The notes beneath the pieces were generated by a model, which had not been told where the DNA came from, searched no databases, and saw nothing but the letters and a program-made list of their open reading frames with translations. A program made the translations under genes and the position numbers. From Methylobacter sp. (GTDB lineage Bacteria > Pseudomonadota > Gammaproteobacteria > Methylococcales > Methylomonadaceae), in assembly GCA_030679035.1 (NCBI GenBank), contig JAUXTH010000154.1:1-64000 (forward strand): a DNA stretch of 64,000 nucleotides. The letters are read 5' to 3'. Shown piece by piece: positions 19,510 to 27,590 of this stretch (the first letter of the stretch is position 1; each line of letters starts with the position of its first letter).

Positions 19510-19597
19510 CTATACCCCAGCCATCAAATAATTGAATATATTTATAATCGGATTAATGGTACAATTTATATATGTTTTTTTATTTAAGGATTAAAAA

Positions 19598-19912
19598 ATG
19601 ACCGAATATCAAAATCTTTCTGAACGTGAATTGCAAGCTGTTATTGAAAATGCAGAAAAAGCATTAAAAAATAAGCTGACTAATAAGCGTAAAGAAGTTA
19701 TCGCGCAGATTAAAGAATTGGCAGCGTCTATCGACGTTGTTGTGGAAATTCACGAGCCTGAAAAAAGGTCTGCTCGCAAGGGAGCAAAAGTTGCCATTAA
19801 ATACCGTCATCCCGATGACCATAACAAAACATGGACAGGCCGCGGGGTGGCGCCAAAATGGATGCAGGAATTGCTGAGCGCAGGCCGTCAGCGCTCTGAG
19901 TTCGAAGTATAA
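19598..19912 (+). CDS. H-NS-like nucleoid protein
   Basis: A 104-residue DNA-binding protein. A coiled-coil oligomerisation half (residues about 5-50, many Lys/Glu) is followed by the H-NS carboxy domain: KYRHPDDHNKTWTGRGVAPKW (split: KYRHPDDHNKTWTGRG, APKWMQELL). The WTGRG core corresponds to the TWTGQGR DNA-binding loop. AAGGA precedes the ATG. Proteins of this family silence A+T-rich genes such as those in the island at 54-60 kb; that link is an inference. Confidence 0.92.
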   Translation: MTEYQNLSERELQAVIENAEKALKNKLTNKRKEVIAQIKELAASIDVVVEIHEPEKRSARKGAKVAIKYRHPDDHNKTWTGRGVAPKWMQELLSAGRQRSEFEV

Positions 19913-19928
19913 AGTTTTTAACCTCACG

Positions 19929-19966
19929 CCGAGGGAGATGGAGCTTTAGCTCCGTTTCCCTCGTGC
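19929..19966. terminator. Hairpin after the H-NS-like gene
   Basis: GAGGGA-GAT-GGAGC-TTTA-GCTCC-GT-TTCCCTC forms a long hairpin about 17 bases beyond the stop. There is no strong T run, so it may be a message-stabilising or repeat hairpin rather than a terminator. Confidence 0.45.
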
Positions 19967-20041
19967 ATCAATTTAAAGAACAACATCCCCGCCTTGTGTC
20001 ACTCAACGTGATTTCTGAATCGTAAAGATTCCGCTCCTCGG

Positions 20042-20160
20042 CAACTGCTCCGCGTTGCTCTACCTCCTGCATCCATGCAAGTCGTGCTCACGCCCCTTAC
20101 CTACATAATCCACAGGGATGTGGTGAATGCAGATATTGCAGGAGCAAATATCTGTCCATA
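20042..20160. repeat. Dispersed repeat E, copy 2
   Basis: Reverse-complement copy of the element at 955-1050, with an extra internal segment GTAGGTAAGGGGCGTGAGCA (reversed here). Fragments of that segment also occur near 39302-39323 and 33066-33094. No protein is predicted. Confidence 0.75.
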
Positions 20161-20340
20161 TAGGCAAAGCAAGCTTTGCACTCCGGTATCAGTATTTTGG
20201 AGTCCAAAGCTTGCTTTGGTCGTTCAAGACCAGCTTCGTGACTCCGGCTACCCCAAGCCGAAACTGTTTTGCGAACACCCTTTAATACACCCTCTTAAAA
20301 ATACGGAAAATACCGGTTAGATTATGATATAGTTCTCTTA

Positions 20341-20362
20341 AATGAGAATGATTGTTGATAAC
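20341..20362 (+). promoter_or_regulatory. Putative Fur box upstream of feoABC
   Basis: TGAGAATGATTGTTGATAA resembles the 19-base Fur consensus GATAATGATAATCATTATC and lies about 50-70 bases before feoA. Iron repression of feo by Fur is known in many gammaproteobacteria; here it is inferred from this match. Confidence 0.55.
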
Positions 20363-20409
20363 TACTGTTTCGGATGGTTTTTAATGCACTTTATTTCGAT
20401 GCTTAATTT

Positions 20410-20643
20410 ATGGCGATAAGCTTAAAAAACCTGGCTGTGGGCGATTCGGGGAAGATCGTCGGCTTTGAGCAATCCGGCAAGGCTTACCGCAAACGCCTGC
20501 TGGCTATGGGCTTGACGCCGGGAACCGAGTTTAGCGTGACCCGTTTTGCGCCGATGGGAGATCCGGTGGAAATTAAATTGCGTGGATTTTCATTAACCCT
20601 GCGTAAGGATGAAGCGGCCATATTGTTGATAGAGAAACTCTGA
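20410..20643 (+). CDS. feoA: FeoA ferrous-iron transport accessory protein
   Basis: A 77-residue SH3-like cytoplasmic protein. It starts with the family pattern LKNLAVGDSGKIVGFEQSG, has RKRLLAMGLTPGTEFSVTR (in two parts) and ends with the DEAAILLIEKL strand. Its TGA overlaps the feoB ATG by one base (TGATG), implying coupled translation. It probably modulates the FeoB pore or GTPase. Confidence 0.95.
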   Translation: MAISLKNLAVGDSGKIVGFEQSGKAYRKRLLAMGLTPGTEFSVTRFAPMGDPVEIKLRGFSLTLRKDEAAILLIEKL

Positions 20644-22988
20644 TGAAAACTGATTTTACAGTTGGCGTTGTCGGCAACCCTAATTGCGGCAAGACGACGC
20701 TGTTTAATGCGCTGACCGGCGCTCGGCAGCATGTGGGCAACTGGCCCGGCGTTACGGTCGAGAAAAAGACCGGCGAATATACTTTCGATCATAAAATTAT
20801 CGAACTGGTCGATTTGCCCGGTACCTATTCATTGGAAGCCGCCGACGACCATGTCTCTTTGGATGAAAAAGTCGCCCGCGATTATGTCGCTTCCAAGCAG
20901 GCCGATTTGATCATTAACATTGTCGATGCCTCCAATCTGGAACGAAACCTGTATTTGACCTCGCAACTGATTGAGATGCGGGTGCCGATGATTTTAGCGC
21001 TCAATATGATGGATGCCGTTAAGCAACGCGGCATTAAGATAGACGTCGATTTCCTTGCGCAAACATTGGGCTGTCCGGTTATCCCGATTAGCGCCTCGAC
21101 CAAGGGCGGCATCGGCGCATTAATGGCGGCAATCAACAGCGCCGCCATCACCAAGCCGATACCTACAGCAAAAATCAGCTATGTCCCTGAGCTGGAGCAA
21201 GCCATCGATGACATTTCCCCGTTGTTGATTGAGACCGCCCGGCAACACCCTTGCGAACTGCGCTGGCTGGCCGTTCGCTTGCTGGAAGACGACACCCTGG
21301 CCAAACAGATCGCAGGGGCTGCCTTGTTGCCGACCGTCGCACAATTACAGCGTAGGGTGGAAGCGGAAACCGATGATGAAATAGACATCCTTGCCGCCGA
21401 CGCCCGTTACGGCTTCGTCAACGAATTGACCACCGGCGCGGTCTGCAAGCTAAATGAAGTGACTCGTCACACCACCGATAAAATCGACAACATCGTCTTG
21501 AATCGTTTTTTGGGCATTCCGGTTTTCCTGTTGGTCATGTATGCGATGTTCATGTTCACCATTAATATCGGCAGTGCTTTCGTTGATTTTTTCGATCAAG
21601 CTGTAGGCGCTTTATTGATCGACAGCCTAAGCTTGGCGCTCACTAATCTGAATTGGCCGCAATGGCTGATCGTATTAATCACCAATGGCGTAGGCGGCGG
21701 CATCCAGGTCGTCGCGACCTTTATCCCGATCGTCGGCTTCCTGTTCATGTTCCTGTCGGCGCTGGAAGATTCGGGCTATATGGCCAGGGCGGCGTTCGTG
21801 ATGGACAGGTTCATGCGCATGATCGGCTTGCCCGGTAAATCCTTCGTGCCGATGATCGTCGGTTTCGGCTGCAATGTGCCGGCGATTATGGCGACGCGGA
21901 CGCTGGAAAGCCAACGCGATAGGATTCTGACCAACCTGATGAATCCATTCATGTCCTGCGGAGCCAGATTGCCGGTTTACGCCTTGTTCGCCGCCGCATT
22001 TTTCCCTGTCGGCGGCCAGAATCTGGTGTTCGGCTTGTATTTGTTGGGTATCGCGGTCGCGGTGCTGACGGGCTTGATCATGCGCCATACTTTATTTAAA
22101 GGCGAATCGGCTCCCTTTATTATGGAATTGCCTGCCTACCACATGCCGACAGTGCGCGGCGTTTTTATCAGAACCTGGGACCGGCTCAAATCCTTTTTGT
22201 TCAACGCAGGCAAAGTCATCGTACCGATGGTGTTAGTGCTTAACTTCCTTAATGCACTGGGCATAGACGGTACATTCGGCCAGGAAAACAGCAACAAATC
22301 GGTCTTAAGCGAGATTGGCCGCAGCCTGACACCGGCGTTCAAACCGATGGGCATAGAAAAAGACAACTGGCCTGCGACGGTAGGCATTTTTACCGGCGTC
22401 TTAGCCAAAGAAGCGGTGGTCGGAACCTTGGATGCGTTATACAGCCAGATGGCTGCGACCGACACAAACGCCGAAAAAGCGACATTCAGTCTCGAACAGG
22501 CTTTAATCGACGCCTGCTTGACCGTGCCTAAAAACCTGCAAGATGTCGCAGACAATCTGTTAGACCCTCTGGGCCTTAATATCGGCACCGTCGATGACCT
22601 GGCGGCGGCGGCCAGCGAGCAGGAAGTCAACACCGGCACCTTCGCCGCGATGCAGCAAAGTTTCGACGGCAAAGCCGGGGCTTTCGCCTATTTGTTGTTT
22701 ATCCTGCTGTATGCGCCTTGCGTCGCGGCAACCGCTGCAATCTACCGGGAAACCAACATCAATTGGACTGTATTTGTGGTGTTCTGGACTACCGGCATTG
22801 CCTACATGACTGCAACTGTTTTTTATCAAGCGATGACCTACAGCCTGCATCCTGACTATTCATTGGTGTGGATAGCCGGATTAATCATTACCTTTTCGGC
22901 TGTATTGCTCGGTTTGTGGCTGCTCGGTAAAAATGCTGATGCAACAGACCTAAAACATCGCCGGGAGTCCTTAAGTGATACTGTCTGA
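20643..22988 (+). CDS. feoB: FeoB ferrous iron permease with GTPase domain
   Basis: A 781-residue inner-membrane Fe(II) transporter. The amino-terminal G domain has G1 GNPNCGKTT, G3 DLPGTYSL and G4 NMMD, followed by the helical regulatory region (to about residue 270) and two Gate repeats with the conserved GFGCNVPAI motif. Length matches E. coli FeoB (773). Middle gene of feoABC; its last 14 bases overlap feoC. Confidence 0.97.
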   Translation: MKTDFTVGVVGNPNCGKTTLFNALTGARQHVGNWPGVTVEKKTGEYTFDHKIIELVDLPGTYSLEAADDHVSLDEKVARDYVASKQADLIINIVDASNLERNLYLTSQLIEMRVPMILALNMMDAVKQRGIKIDVDFLAQTLGCPVIPISASTKGGIGALMAAINSAAITKPIPTAKISYVPELEQAIDDISPLLIETARQHPCELRWLAVRLLEDDTLAKQIAGAALLPTVAQLQRRVEAETDDEIDILAADARYGFVNELTTGAVCKLNEVTRHTTDKIDNIVLNRFLGIPVFLLVMYAMFMFTINIGSAFVDFFDQAVGALLIDSLSLALTNLNWPQWLIVLITNGVGGGIQVVATFIPIVGFLFMFLSALEDSGYMARAAFVMDRFMRMIGLPGKSFVPMIVGFGCNVPAIMATRTLESQRDRILTNLMNPFMSCGARLPVYALFAAAFFPVGGQNLVFGLYLLGIAVAVLTGLIMRHTLFKGESAPFIMELPAYHMPTVRGVFIRTWDRLKSFLFNAGKVIVPMVLVLNFLNALGIDGTFGQENSNKSVLSEIGRSLTPAFKPMGIEKDNWPATVGIFTGVLAKEAVVGTLDALYSQMAATDTNAEKATFSLEQALIDACLTVPKNLQDVADNLLDPLGLNIGTVDDLAAAASEQEVNTGTFAAMQQSFDGKAGAFAYLLFILLYAPCVAATAAIYRETNINWTVFVVFWTTGIAYMTATVFYQAMTYSLHPDYSLVWIAGLIITFSAVLLGLWLLGKNADATDLKHRRESLSDTV

Positions 22989-23199
22989 TTTGAGAGACTA
23001 TTTAAAGGAGCAGCGCCGGGTTGCGCTGGCGGATATAGTCACTCACTTCAACATGGATGCCGATGCCCTGCGAGGCATGCTGGACAAATGGATCAGCAAA
23101 GGCAAAGTGCGTAAACTGCCGTTGACGGCGTCTTGCGGCACCAGTTGCTGCCAGTGCGATACTGCTTTGACAGAGATTTATGAGTGGGTTGAGGAGTAA
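22975..23199 (+). CDS. feoC: FeoC-like winged-helix protein
   Basis: A 74-residue protein with a GTG start inside the end of feoB. A winged-helix region (LSDLRDYLKEQRRVALADIV, then LRGMLDKWISKGKVRKL) is followed by a cysteine group CGTSCCQC (residues 54-61) that could bind an iron-sulfur cluster, as reported for Klebsiella FeoC. It probably tunes FeoB stability or activity. Confidence 0.9.
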   Translation: MILSDLRDYLKEQRRVALADIVTHFNMDADALRGMLDKWISKGKVRKLPLTASCGTSCCQCDTALTEIYEWVEE

Positions 23200-23311
23200 G
23201 TTCTGCCAAAACGATGGGGAATGTTATATATTCTCTTAGCGGTTATCAAAATGCTGCACTACACCTGAATTAAGTCGCGCCTAGAAAGATCAAACTAACA
23301 GAGGAATCGTC

Positions 23312-23497
23312 ATGCACGAGCAAACACTCAAACAGGAAGCCTTGGAATCTCTCCAACGTCTGCCTGACAATGCCGACATTGATGAGATTATGTATCAGCT
23401 CTACGTCATCGACAAACTGCGTAAAAGTCGTGACGCCATCAAGCAAAACGAAGTGATCAGCCACGAAGATTTGAAACGCGAAATTGAACAGTGGTGA
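23312..23497 (+). CDS. Small antitoxin-like protein
   Basis: A 61-residue protein overlapping the next gene by 7 bases. The pattern LQRLPDNADIDEIMYQLYVIDKLRKS...ISHEDLKREIEQW occurs in short partners of ParE/RelE toxins. GAGGAA lies upstream of the ATG. The call rests mainly on the overlap with a recognisable toxin. Confidence 0.75.
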   Translation: MHEQTLKQEALESLQRLPDNADIDEIMYQLYVIDKLRKSRDAIKQNEVISHEDLKREIEQW

Positions 23498-23787
23498 TTA
23501 TCTGGTCAAAACCGGCGACTGAGGACCTGCGTCTGATTCACCAGTACATTGCCCATGATTCAAAACACTATGCTACCCGTGTGATTCAGGATATTACCAA
23601 CAAAGTAGAAAACCTGATGAGCCTGCCGCGTCTTGGCAGAGCGGTACCCGAGATCGGGGAGCAGAACGTCCGGGAAATTGTCATGTACTCTTACCGTATC
23701 ATGTATGAATTGATCGGCGACACCCTATACATTCACGGTATCTTCCACAAGAGAAGGCATTTCAAGCCGGAAGATTTGCAACGATAA
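23491..23787 (+). CDS. ParE/RelE-family toxin
   Basis: A 98-residue toxin beginning at one of two adjacent GTG codons (23491 or 23494). It has the ParE layout: IWSKPATEDLRLIHQYIA, LPRLGRAVPEIGEQNVREIV and the end YRIMYELIGDTLYIHGIFHKRR (in parts). It is co-translated with the small antitoxin before it. Confidence 0.88.
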   Translation: MVIIWSKPATEDLRLIHQYIAHDSKHYATRVIQDITNKVENLMSLPRLGRAVPEIGEQNVREIVMYSYRIMYELIGDTLYIHGIFHKRRHFKPEDLQR

Positions 23788-23926
23788 CGTATACCTAGCC
23801 TCTTCGTGCTCATGGATTGCGTGAAACAAGTAGAGCGCGTACCGCGCCCCATTTATGAAGAAAGGTAGGGAGGGTTGTCCACGGTTTTTGTTGAAATACC
23901 CAAAAACCGTAGTTTGTTCATTTTTT

Positions 23927-24520
23927 CTACGCAATTTCCTCTGTCTTTTGCGTCCTAACCCACAACGCGAAGGTCATCATGGCCCAGCCACGAACAGCGA
24001 TTTCGGCATTTAGGCACAGGGATATAAACCAGCCATCGCCGGTAGGCCATTCCAGCCAGATTAACAATCCCATGATGATCGATAGCAAACCGCCGAGCGA
24101 GGTTGACAGCGTATGGGGCAGGCGTAGCGCATAAACGAGGGTGATGCGCACGATGCCGCGCACGATTAAAAACGCCGCTATCATCATGCTTAGGCGGGCG
24201 GGTTCTGCCGTTACGCTGAGGATAATCAGTCCTCCGATAACTGCATCCAGCACCCCGACTTGCAGGTTTTGGAGGAAATCGCGTGTTTCCTTGGCAAGAG
24301 CGGCATCGAGACATTCCAGCAAGCCGAGCGATAAAATAACCATGCCGCTGACCGGCAGCCAGGAAAGATGCCGTGCGGTCAGAACCATGGCATCAGGATT
24401 GAGTGCGCTGGCCATTGCCAGGGTAGCGCCGGTCAGAACAATCAGTGCGCCTTGCATCAGCAAACGCCGCCAGTCCATTTCGAAACGTTCGTAAGAAAAC
24501 AGTTTTTCGAGTAAATTCAT
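23927..24520 (-). CDS. HdeD/DUF308-like membrane protein
   Basis: A 197-residue inner-membrane protein with about six hydrophobic segments in DUF308 spacing: ALIVLTGATLAMASAL, LPVSGMVILSLGLLECL, VGVLDAVIGGLIIL, LSMMIAAFLIVRGIVRI, LGGLLSIIMGLLIWLEWP and a last one ending WAMMTFALWVR. The GLLSIIMGLLIW repeat is typical of HdeD relatives, some of which aid acid survival; no specific role can be assigned. No operon partner. Confidence 0.72.
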   Translation of the reverse strand: MNLLEKLFSYERFEMDWRRLLMQGALIVLTGATLAMASALNPDAMVLTARHLSWLPVSGMVILSLGLLECLDAALAKETRDFLQNLQVGVLDAVIGGLIILSVTAEPARLSMMIAAFLIVRGIVRITLVYALRLPHTLSTSLGGLLSIIMGLLIWLEWPTGDGWFISLCLNAEIAVRGWAMMTFALWVRTQKTEEIA

Positions 24521-24731
24521 GCTGTTTTTTCCTTATCATATGGATTTAATAAAGCGTCGGAGGTGGATTTATTTATTTTCCGTATTTTTCTATGACGTGT
24601 CATTATCGTTTTTAAATATATTAATATCTGATGTTACGCAGTCAGTCGAATTTCGATCGCTTTAACATTAAAGTGTCGCTAGCGCGACAGTTGATTGAAG
24701 CGGGTTCTCGCACCCGAAGGCGAGTTACTTT

Positions 24732-24940
24732 CTTTTGCTTCGCCAAAAGAAAGTAACCAAAGAAAAGGCGACCCGGTTGCCGCTTGTTTCCTGCGCTCCT
24801 CGCTTTTATCGAGGGTCAGCAGAAGGGGCTCCTGCCCCACTGCTGACGCGCGGCATCCAGCGGGCTAGTCTCGATAAAAGCTCCGGTGCTCGGCGCGGAA
24901 AACGGGAGAAATACCATCCGTGCGTAACATCAGTTATTGA
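24732..24940. repeat. Dispersed structured repeat A, copy 2
   Basis: Nearly identical to 1-223 with a 10-12 base deletion near the centre. It keeps the nested GTCAGCAG/CTGCTGAC and TTTATCGAG/CTCGATAAAAG pairings; the loop-side changes (TTTGTC to TTTATC with GACAAA to GATAAA) are compensatory, which supports folding. It lies just beyond the 3' end of the Fap-like locus. Confidence 0.82.
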
Positions 24941-24957
24941 CTAATTTCATGCTACAA

Positions 24958-25446
24958 CTAATGAATATTAGGCTGGATAAAGTTGTTAAAAACCATGCCG
25001 CCATTATTTAAAGCCGAATTTTTTATGTTGCTAACAGCGATGTTAATAGCAGTAACGGTTCTAATAATTTGATTGTCAACGTTATTCTGGATGACAGTGC
25101 TCAACCCTGATCCCGCCAAGACAGGGGATTGATTCAGTGATCCGTTCTGGAGCAATGCAGCATTCTCAGGTAAGTGGAAAAATGAGGAGGAAACTACCGA
25201 GCCGTTCAAAGAAGTGATTCGCTCTAAACTAAAATCAATGATTATTCCGTTTGGAAATACAAATCCCCCCCTTAATTTATCTAGCTCATCGTCAGAGGCG
25301 CGCTCCCAATTGTTAAATTCGAGAACCTGATTGGCAGGGAGGGCATCCGCTAGTGCCTGGCAGGCGAAACTGGAACCGACCCAAACGGCTAGCCAGAGTA
25401 AAGGCTTGGTCAGGTTTCGATAGACATTGATCTTATATGGTTTCAT
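24958..25446 (-). CDS. Exported protein with GG-type motif and VIQN module (Fap-like locus)
   Basis: A 162-residue protein, last gene of the locus, 19 bases after a C39 protease gene. A signal peptide (about residues 13-33, ACQALA) precedes ASDDELDKLRGGF (about 50-62), a strong match to bacteriocin-type double-glycine leader ends. The carboxy part has GSGLSTVIQNNVDNQIIRT, the G-[IL]-[ST]-x-V-[IV]-Q-N module also seen in the genes at 26187 and 26698. Rich in Asn, Ser and Ile. GGAG lies 8 bases before the ATG. It is probably a substrate of the adjacent protease. Confidence 0.75.
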   Translation of the reverse strand: MKPYKINVYRNLTKPLLWLAVWVGSSFACQALADALPANQVLEFNNWERASDDELDKLRGGFVFPNGIIIDFSLERITSLNGSVVSSSFFHLPENAALLQNGSLNQSPVLAGSGLSTVIQNNVDNQIIRTVTAINIAVSNIKNSALNNGGMVFNNFIQPNIH

Positions 25447-25464
25447 GTTAAACGCTCCGCTTCA

Positions 25465-26157
25465 TTAAAAATCCCAGCGTCCGGGCTGCAACATATTAAA
25501 TTGACCTAAACTGGCTCGATCGACGGCGGAACCTAACGGTGCCTTGACCCGAAGCGCCCACTCTTGCTGATCTTGAAAATGCCTGGCTGCTAGATCCTGT
25601 TTGTCATGGATTAAAAATAAAATACGGTTTCCCCACATTTCTTCAAACTCATCCCGGGGTATTACCTTTATACCTACAGAGGGGTCTCCCAGCAGAACTT
25701 CCTGCTCGTTGAGTCCCTTAATAATAACGAAATGCAAATAACCGTTATTATTGATAATCGTGATCGCCGGTACGTTAGCTGTAATCAATTGATCCAAGTT
25801 GATCTTGAAACCATCGGAGCGATAGCCGTGTCTTTCCAGATAAAGTTTTATATCCAGTAACGAAAAGCCCAGCTGTTGAATCTTCTGTTGATCGCCATTT
25901 TGATACATATCAACAAATACACTTTGCTCGTCTACCGTATCGTCATAGTGATAGGTAAGCAGACTGGCCAACGTTGCCGAACCGCAACTGAAATCGTACT
26001 GTTGTTTGTATACAGTCTTGAACCGTCGCTCTAAAAAAGTGGTCACGGGAATATCATAGTTTCCTGCACCCGCAATGCCGGTGAAGTTCAGAGAACCTGC
26101 ATGGCTACAAAACGTGGGCAGCAGGAGAAGCATGCATTTAGCAAAAAATCGTATCAT
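25465..26157 (-). CDS. Exported C39-family cysteine peptidase (FapD-like), 2
   Basis: A 230-residue protease with its own signal peptide and no ABC-transporter part. The start 26157 has GGAGGT upstream. The papain-like triad fits C39: QQYDFSCGSAT (Cys about 58), YLHFVIIKG (His about 142) and LLGDPSVG (Asp about 158). This family cuts after double-glycine leaders; in Pseudomonas the exported form is FapD. It lies between two putative substrates. Its tail (about 190-230) extends beyond the protease fold. Confidence 0.9.
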   Translation of the reverse strand: MIRFFAKCMLLLLPTFCSHAGSLNFTGIAGAGNYDIPVTTFLERRFKTVYKQQYDFSCGSATLASLLTYHYDDTVDEQSVFVDMYQNGDQQKIQQLGFSLLDIKLYLERHGYRSDGFKINLDQLITANVPAITIINNNGYLHFVIIKGLNEQEVLLGDPSVGIKVIPRDEFEEMWGNRILFLIHDKQDLAARHFQDQQEWALRVKAPLGSAVDRASLGQFNMLQPGRWDF

Positions 26158-26186
26158 GTCGCACCTCCACCGAATAAAAATCTCCA

Positions 26187-26546
26187 TTAAGGTGCTATCG
26201 TTACACTCACGATAGTCGAATCCTGAATGATGACGTTATTGCCGCTGTTTTGAATAACGCTGGTAATGCCGCTAGCCTGGGCAAATGAGCCATGATCGAT
26301 AATGTTGTAACCATTGACGTTATTGATGGCTTGATTACCACTTAATGTGGCTCGCAGATTCATATTATTAAGAGTTGTCATATTTACGCCTTCACGCCCA
26401 CGCGCATTATCCAACTCTTCTAACGGCATTGCATTGGACTGTGAAAAAAGTAACTTATCCTGGTTTTGAACAGAATTAGCTTCTGCCTGACTTTGCATAA
26501 TAACTACAACGGGTATTAAAACGCAGTATTTGAAAATAATTCCCAT
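26187..26546 (-). CDS. Small exported protein with GG-like motif and VIQN module
   Basis: A 119-residue protein; ATG 26546 has AAGGAGG 6 bases upstream, so the longer frame is dropped. After a signal peptide (to about residue 23, SQAEA) comes MPLEELDNARGREG (about 39-52), like the LxxxELDxxRGG motif of the 162-residue neighbour but with an imperfect GG. The end has SGITSVIQNSGNNVIIQDS. It is probably a secreted fibre component or processed peptide of the locus. Confidence 0.72.
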   Translation of the reverse strand: MGIIFKYCVLIPVVVIMQSQAEANSVQNQDKLLFSQSNAMPLEELDNARGREGVNMTTLNNMNLRATLSGNQAINNVNGYNIIDHGSFAQASGITSVIQNSGNNVIIQDSTIVSVTIAP

Positions 26547-26697
26547 AACGTCCTCCTTACATATTGGATGATAGTCAGTTACTCTCATCTGAGTGATAAG
26601 TCGTATGCTTTGTAATACTTGCAACCCTTGATTGGTTGGGGTGTTGTTTTAAATGCGTACGCTTTCAAAATAAGATGAGGGTAATTAACTTTATTAG

Positions 26698-27462
26698 TTA
26701 ATCAACCTTAATAGCAGCCGAACCTTGGGTAACATTTACAGCACCATCAACTAATACTGATTGTTGCACTAAACCACCACCAGAGTTTTGAACGGTTTGG
26801 GTGATGCCGGCGTTGCCAATAATCGAGTGATTGATATTATTGCCAAGTGATATAGAAGCAAGCTCCGTAGCATTAGTTGGTAAAATAGAAGGGTTGCCAG
26901 TGACAGCACCATCCAGAACTTGATTGTTGGCTTTGTAAGTACTGGTGATATTCCCACCTCTAGATGCTATAGAACCGTTTCCACTAGCAGTTAAGATGCT
27001 GTTATCCGAGCTGTTGCTGTTGTCTGTAGTTGCATTGCCGCCACCAGTAGCCGCAGCAGATCCGGTTCCGTTTGAATATGCCGTGCTCCTATTGGAATGG
27101 TCGCTGTTGTCTGTAGTTGCATTACCACCACCAGTAGCAGCAGCTGATCCGGTTCCATTGGAATTCGCCAGACTGTTGTCGGTAGTTGAAACTGCAGTAC
27201 TGCCATTATTGGCAGCCGCGGAACCTTGAGCAAATGTCTCAGACTCGCTACTGTTAGAGTGATAGGATAAAGCGGTGCCACTACCGTTTACCGCCGCATC
27301 GGCTGCGGTGGCACTAGGGTTAACAACAACAATAGCAGTAGCAATAGCGGTTGCATCACTGCCGCTAATAGCAGAAGTAGTCGGATCTGCCCATGCATTA
27401 GACGCTGAACCCAGGGCTATCAGGACACTTGCAGTTAATATTTTTTTATTAAATGGTTTCAT
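26698..27462 (-). CDS. Asn/Ser/Gly/Ala-rich exported protein with internal repeat (fibre candidate)
   Basis: A 254-residue low-complexity protein with a signal peptide (cut about ANA-WADP). A 20-residue unit beginning SNGTGSAAATGG occurs twice, at residues about 101-120 and 129-149. The sequence is nearly free of Cys and aromatic residues. The carboxy part has NAGITQTVQNSGGGLVQQS, the same module as in the proteins at 24958 and 26187. No GG leader motif is seen. Size, composition and place beside a FapF-like pore suggest the main amyloid-type subunit, comparable to FapB/FapC, but repeat sequences differ from those. Confidence 0.75.
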   Translation of the reverse strand: MKPFNKKILTASVLIALGSASNAWADPTTSAISGSDATAIATAIVVVNPSATAADAAVNGSGTALSYHSNSSESETFAQGSAAANNGSTAVSTTDNSLANSNGTGSAAATGGGNATTDNSDHSNRSTAYSNGTGSAAATGGGNATTDNSNSSDNSILTASGNGSIASRGGNITSTYKANNQVLDGAVTGNPSILPTNATELASISLGNNINHSIIGNAGITQTVQNSGGGLVQQSVLVDGAVNVTQGSAAIKVD

Positions 27463-27558
27463 TGTTATTGCTCCATAAATATATTCAAAATGGCATCAGA
27501 TTTTGTTCGATAAAAAAATATCTGATGGTTTAGGACAACCTCGTGTCATGTACCCATC

Positions 27559-27587
27559 TAAAGGGCGACCTATCGGTCGTCCTTTAG
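27559..27587. terminator. Hairpin between the FapF-like gene and the repeat protein gene
   Basis: TAAAGGGCGACC-TATC-GGTCGTCCTTTA forms an 11-12 pair stem just after the stop of the FapF-like gene on the minus strand. No clear T run follows, so partial termination or mRNA protection is possible. Confidence 0.5.
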
Positions 27588-27590
27588 GTT

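Noticed and set aside
26945-27478. Plus-strand open frames opposite the repeat protein gene
   Set aside because: Shadows of a low-complexity gene with a clear signal peptide and ribosome site on the minus strand.
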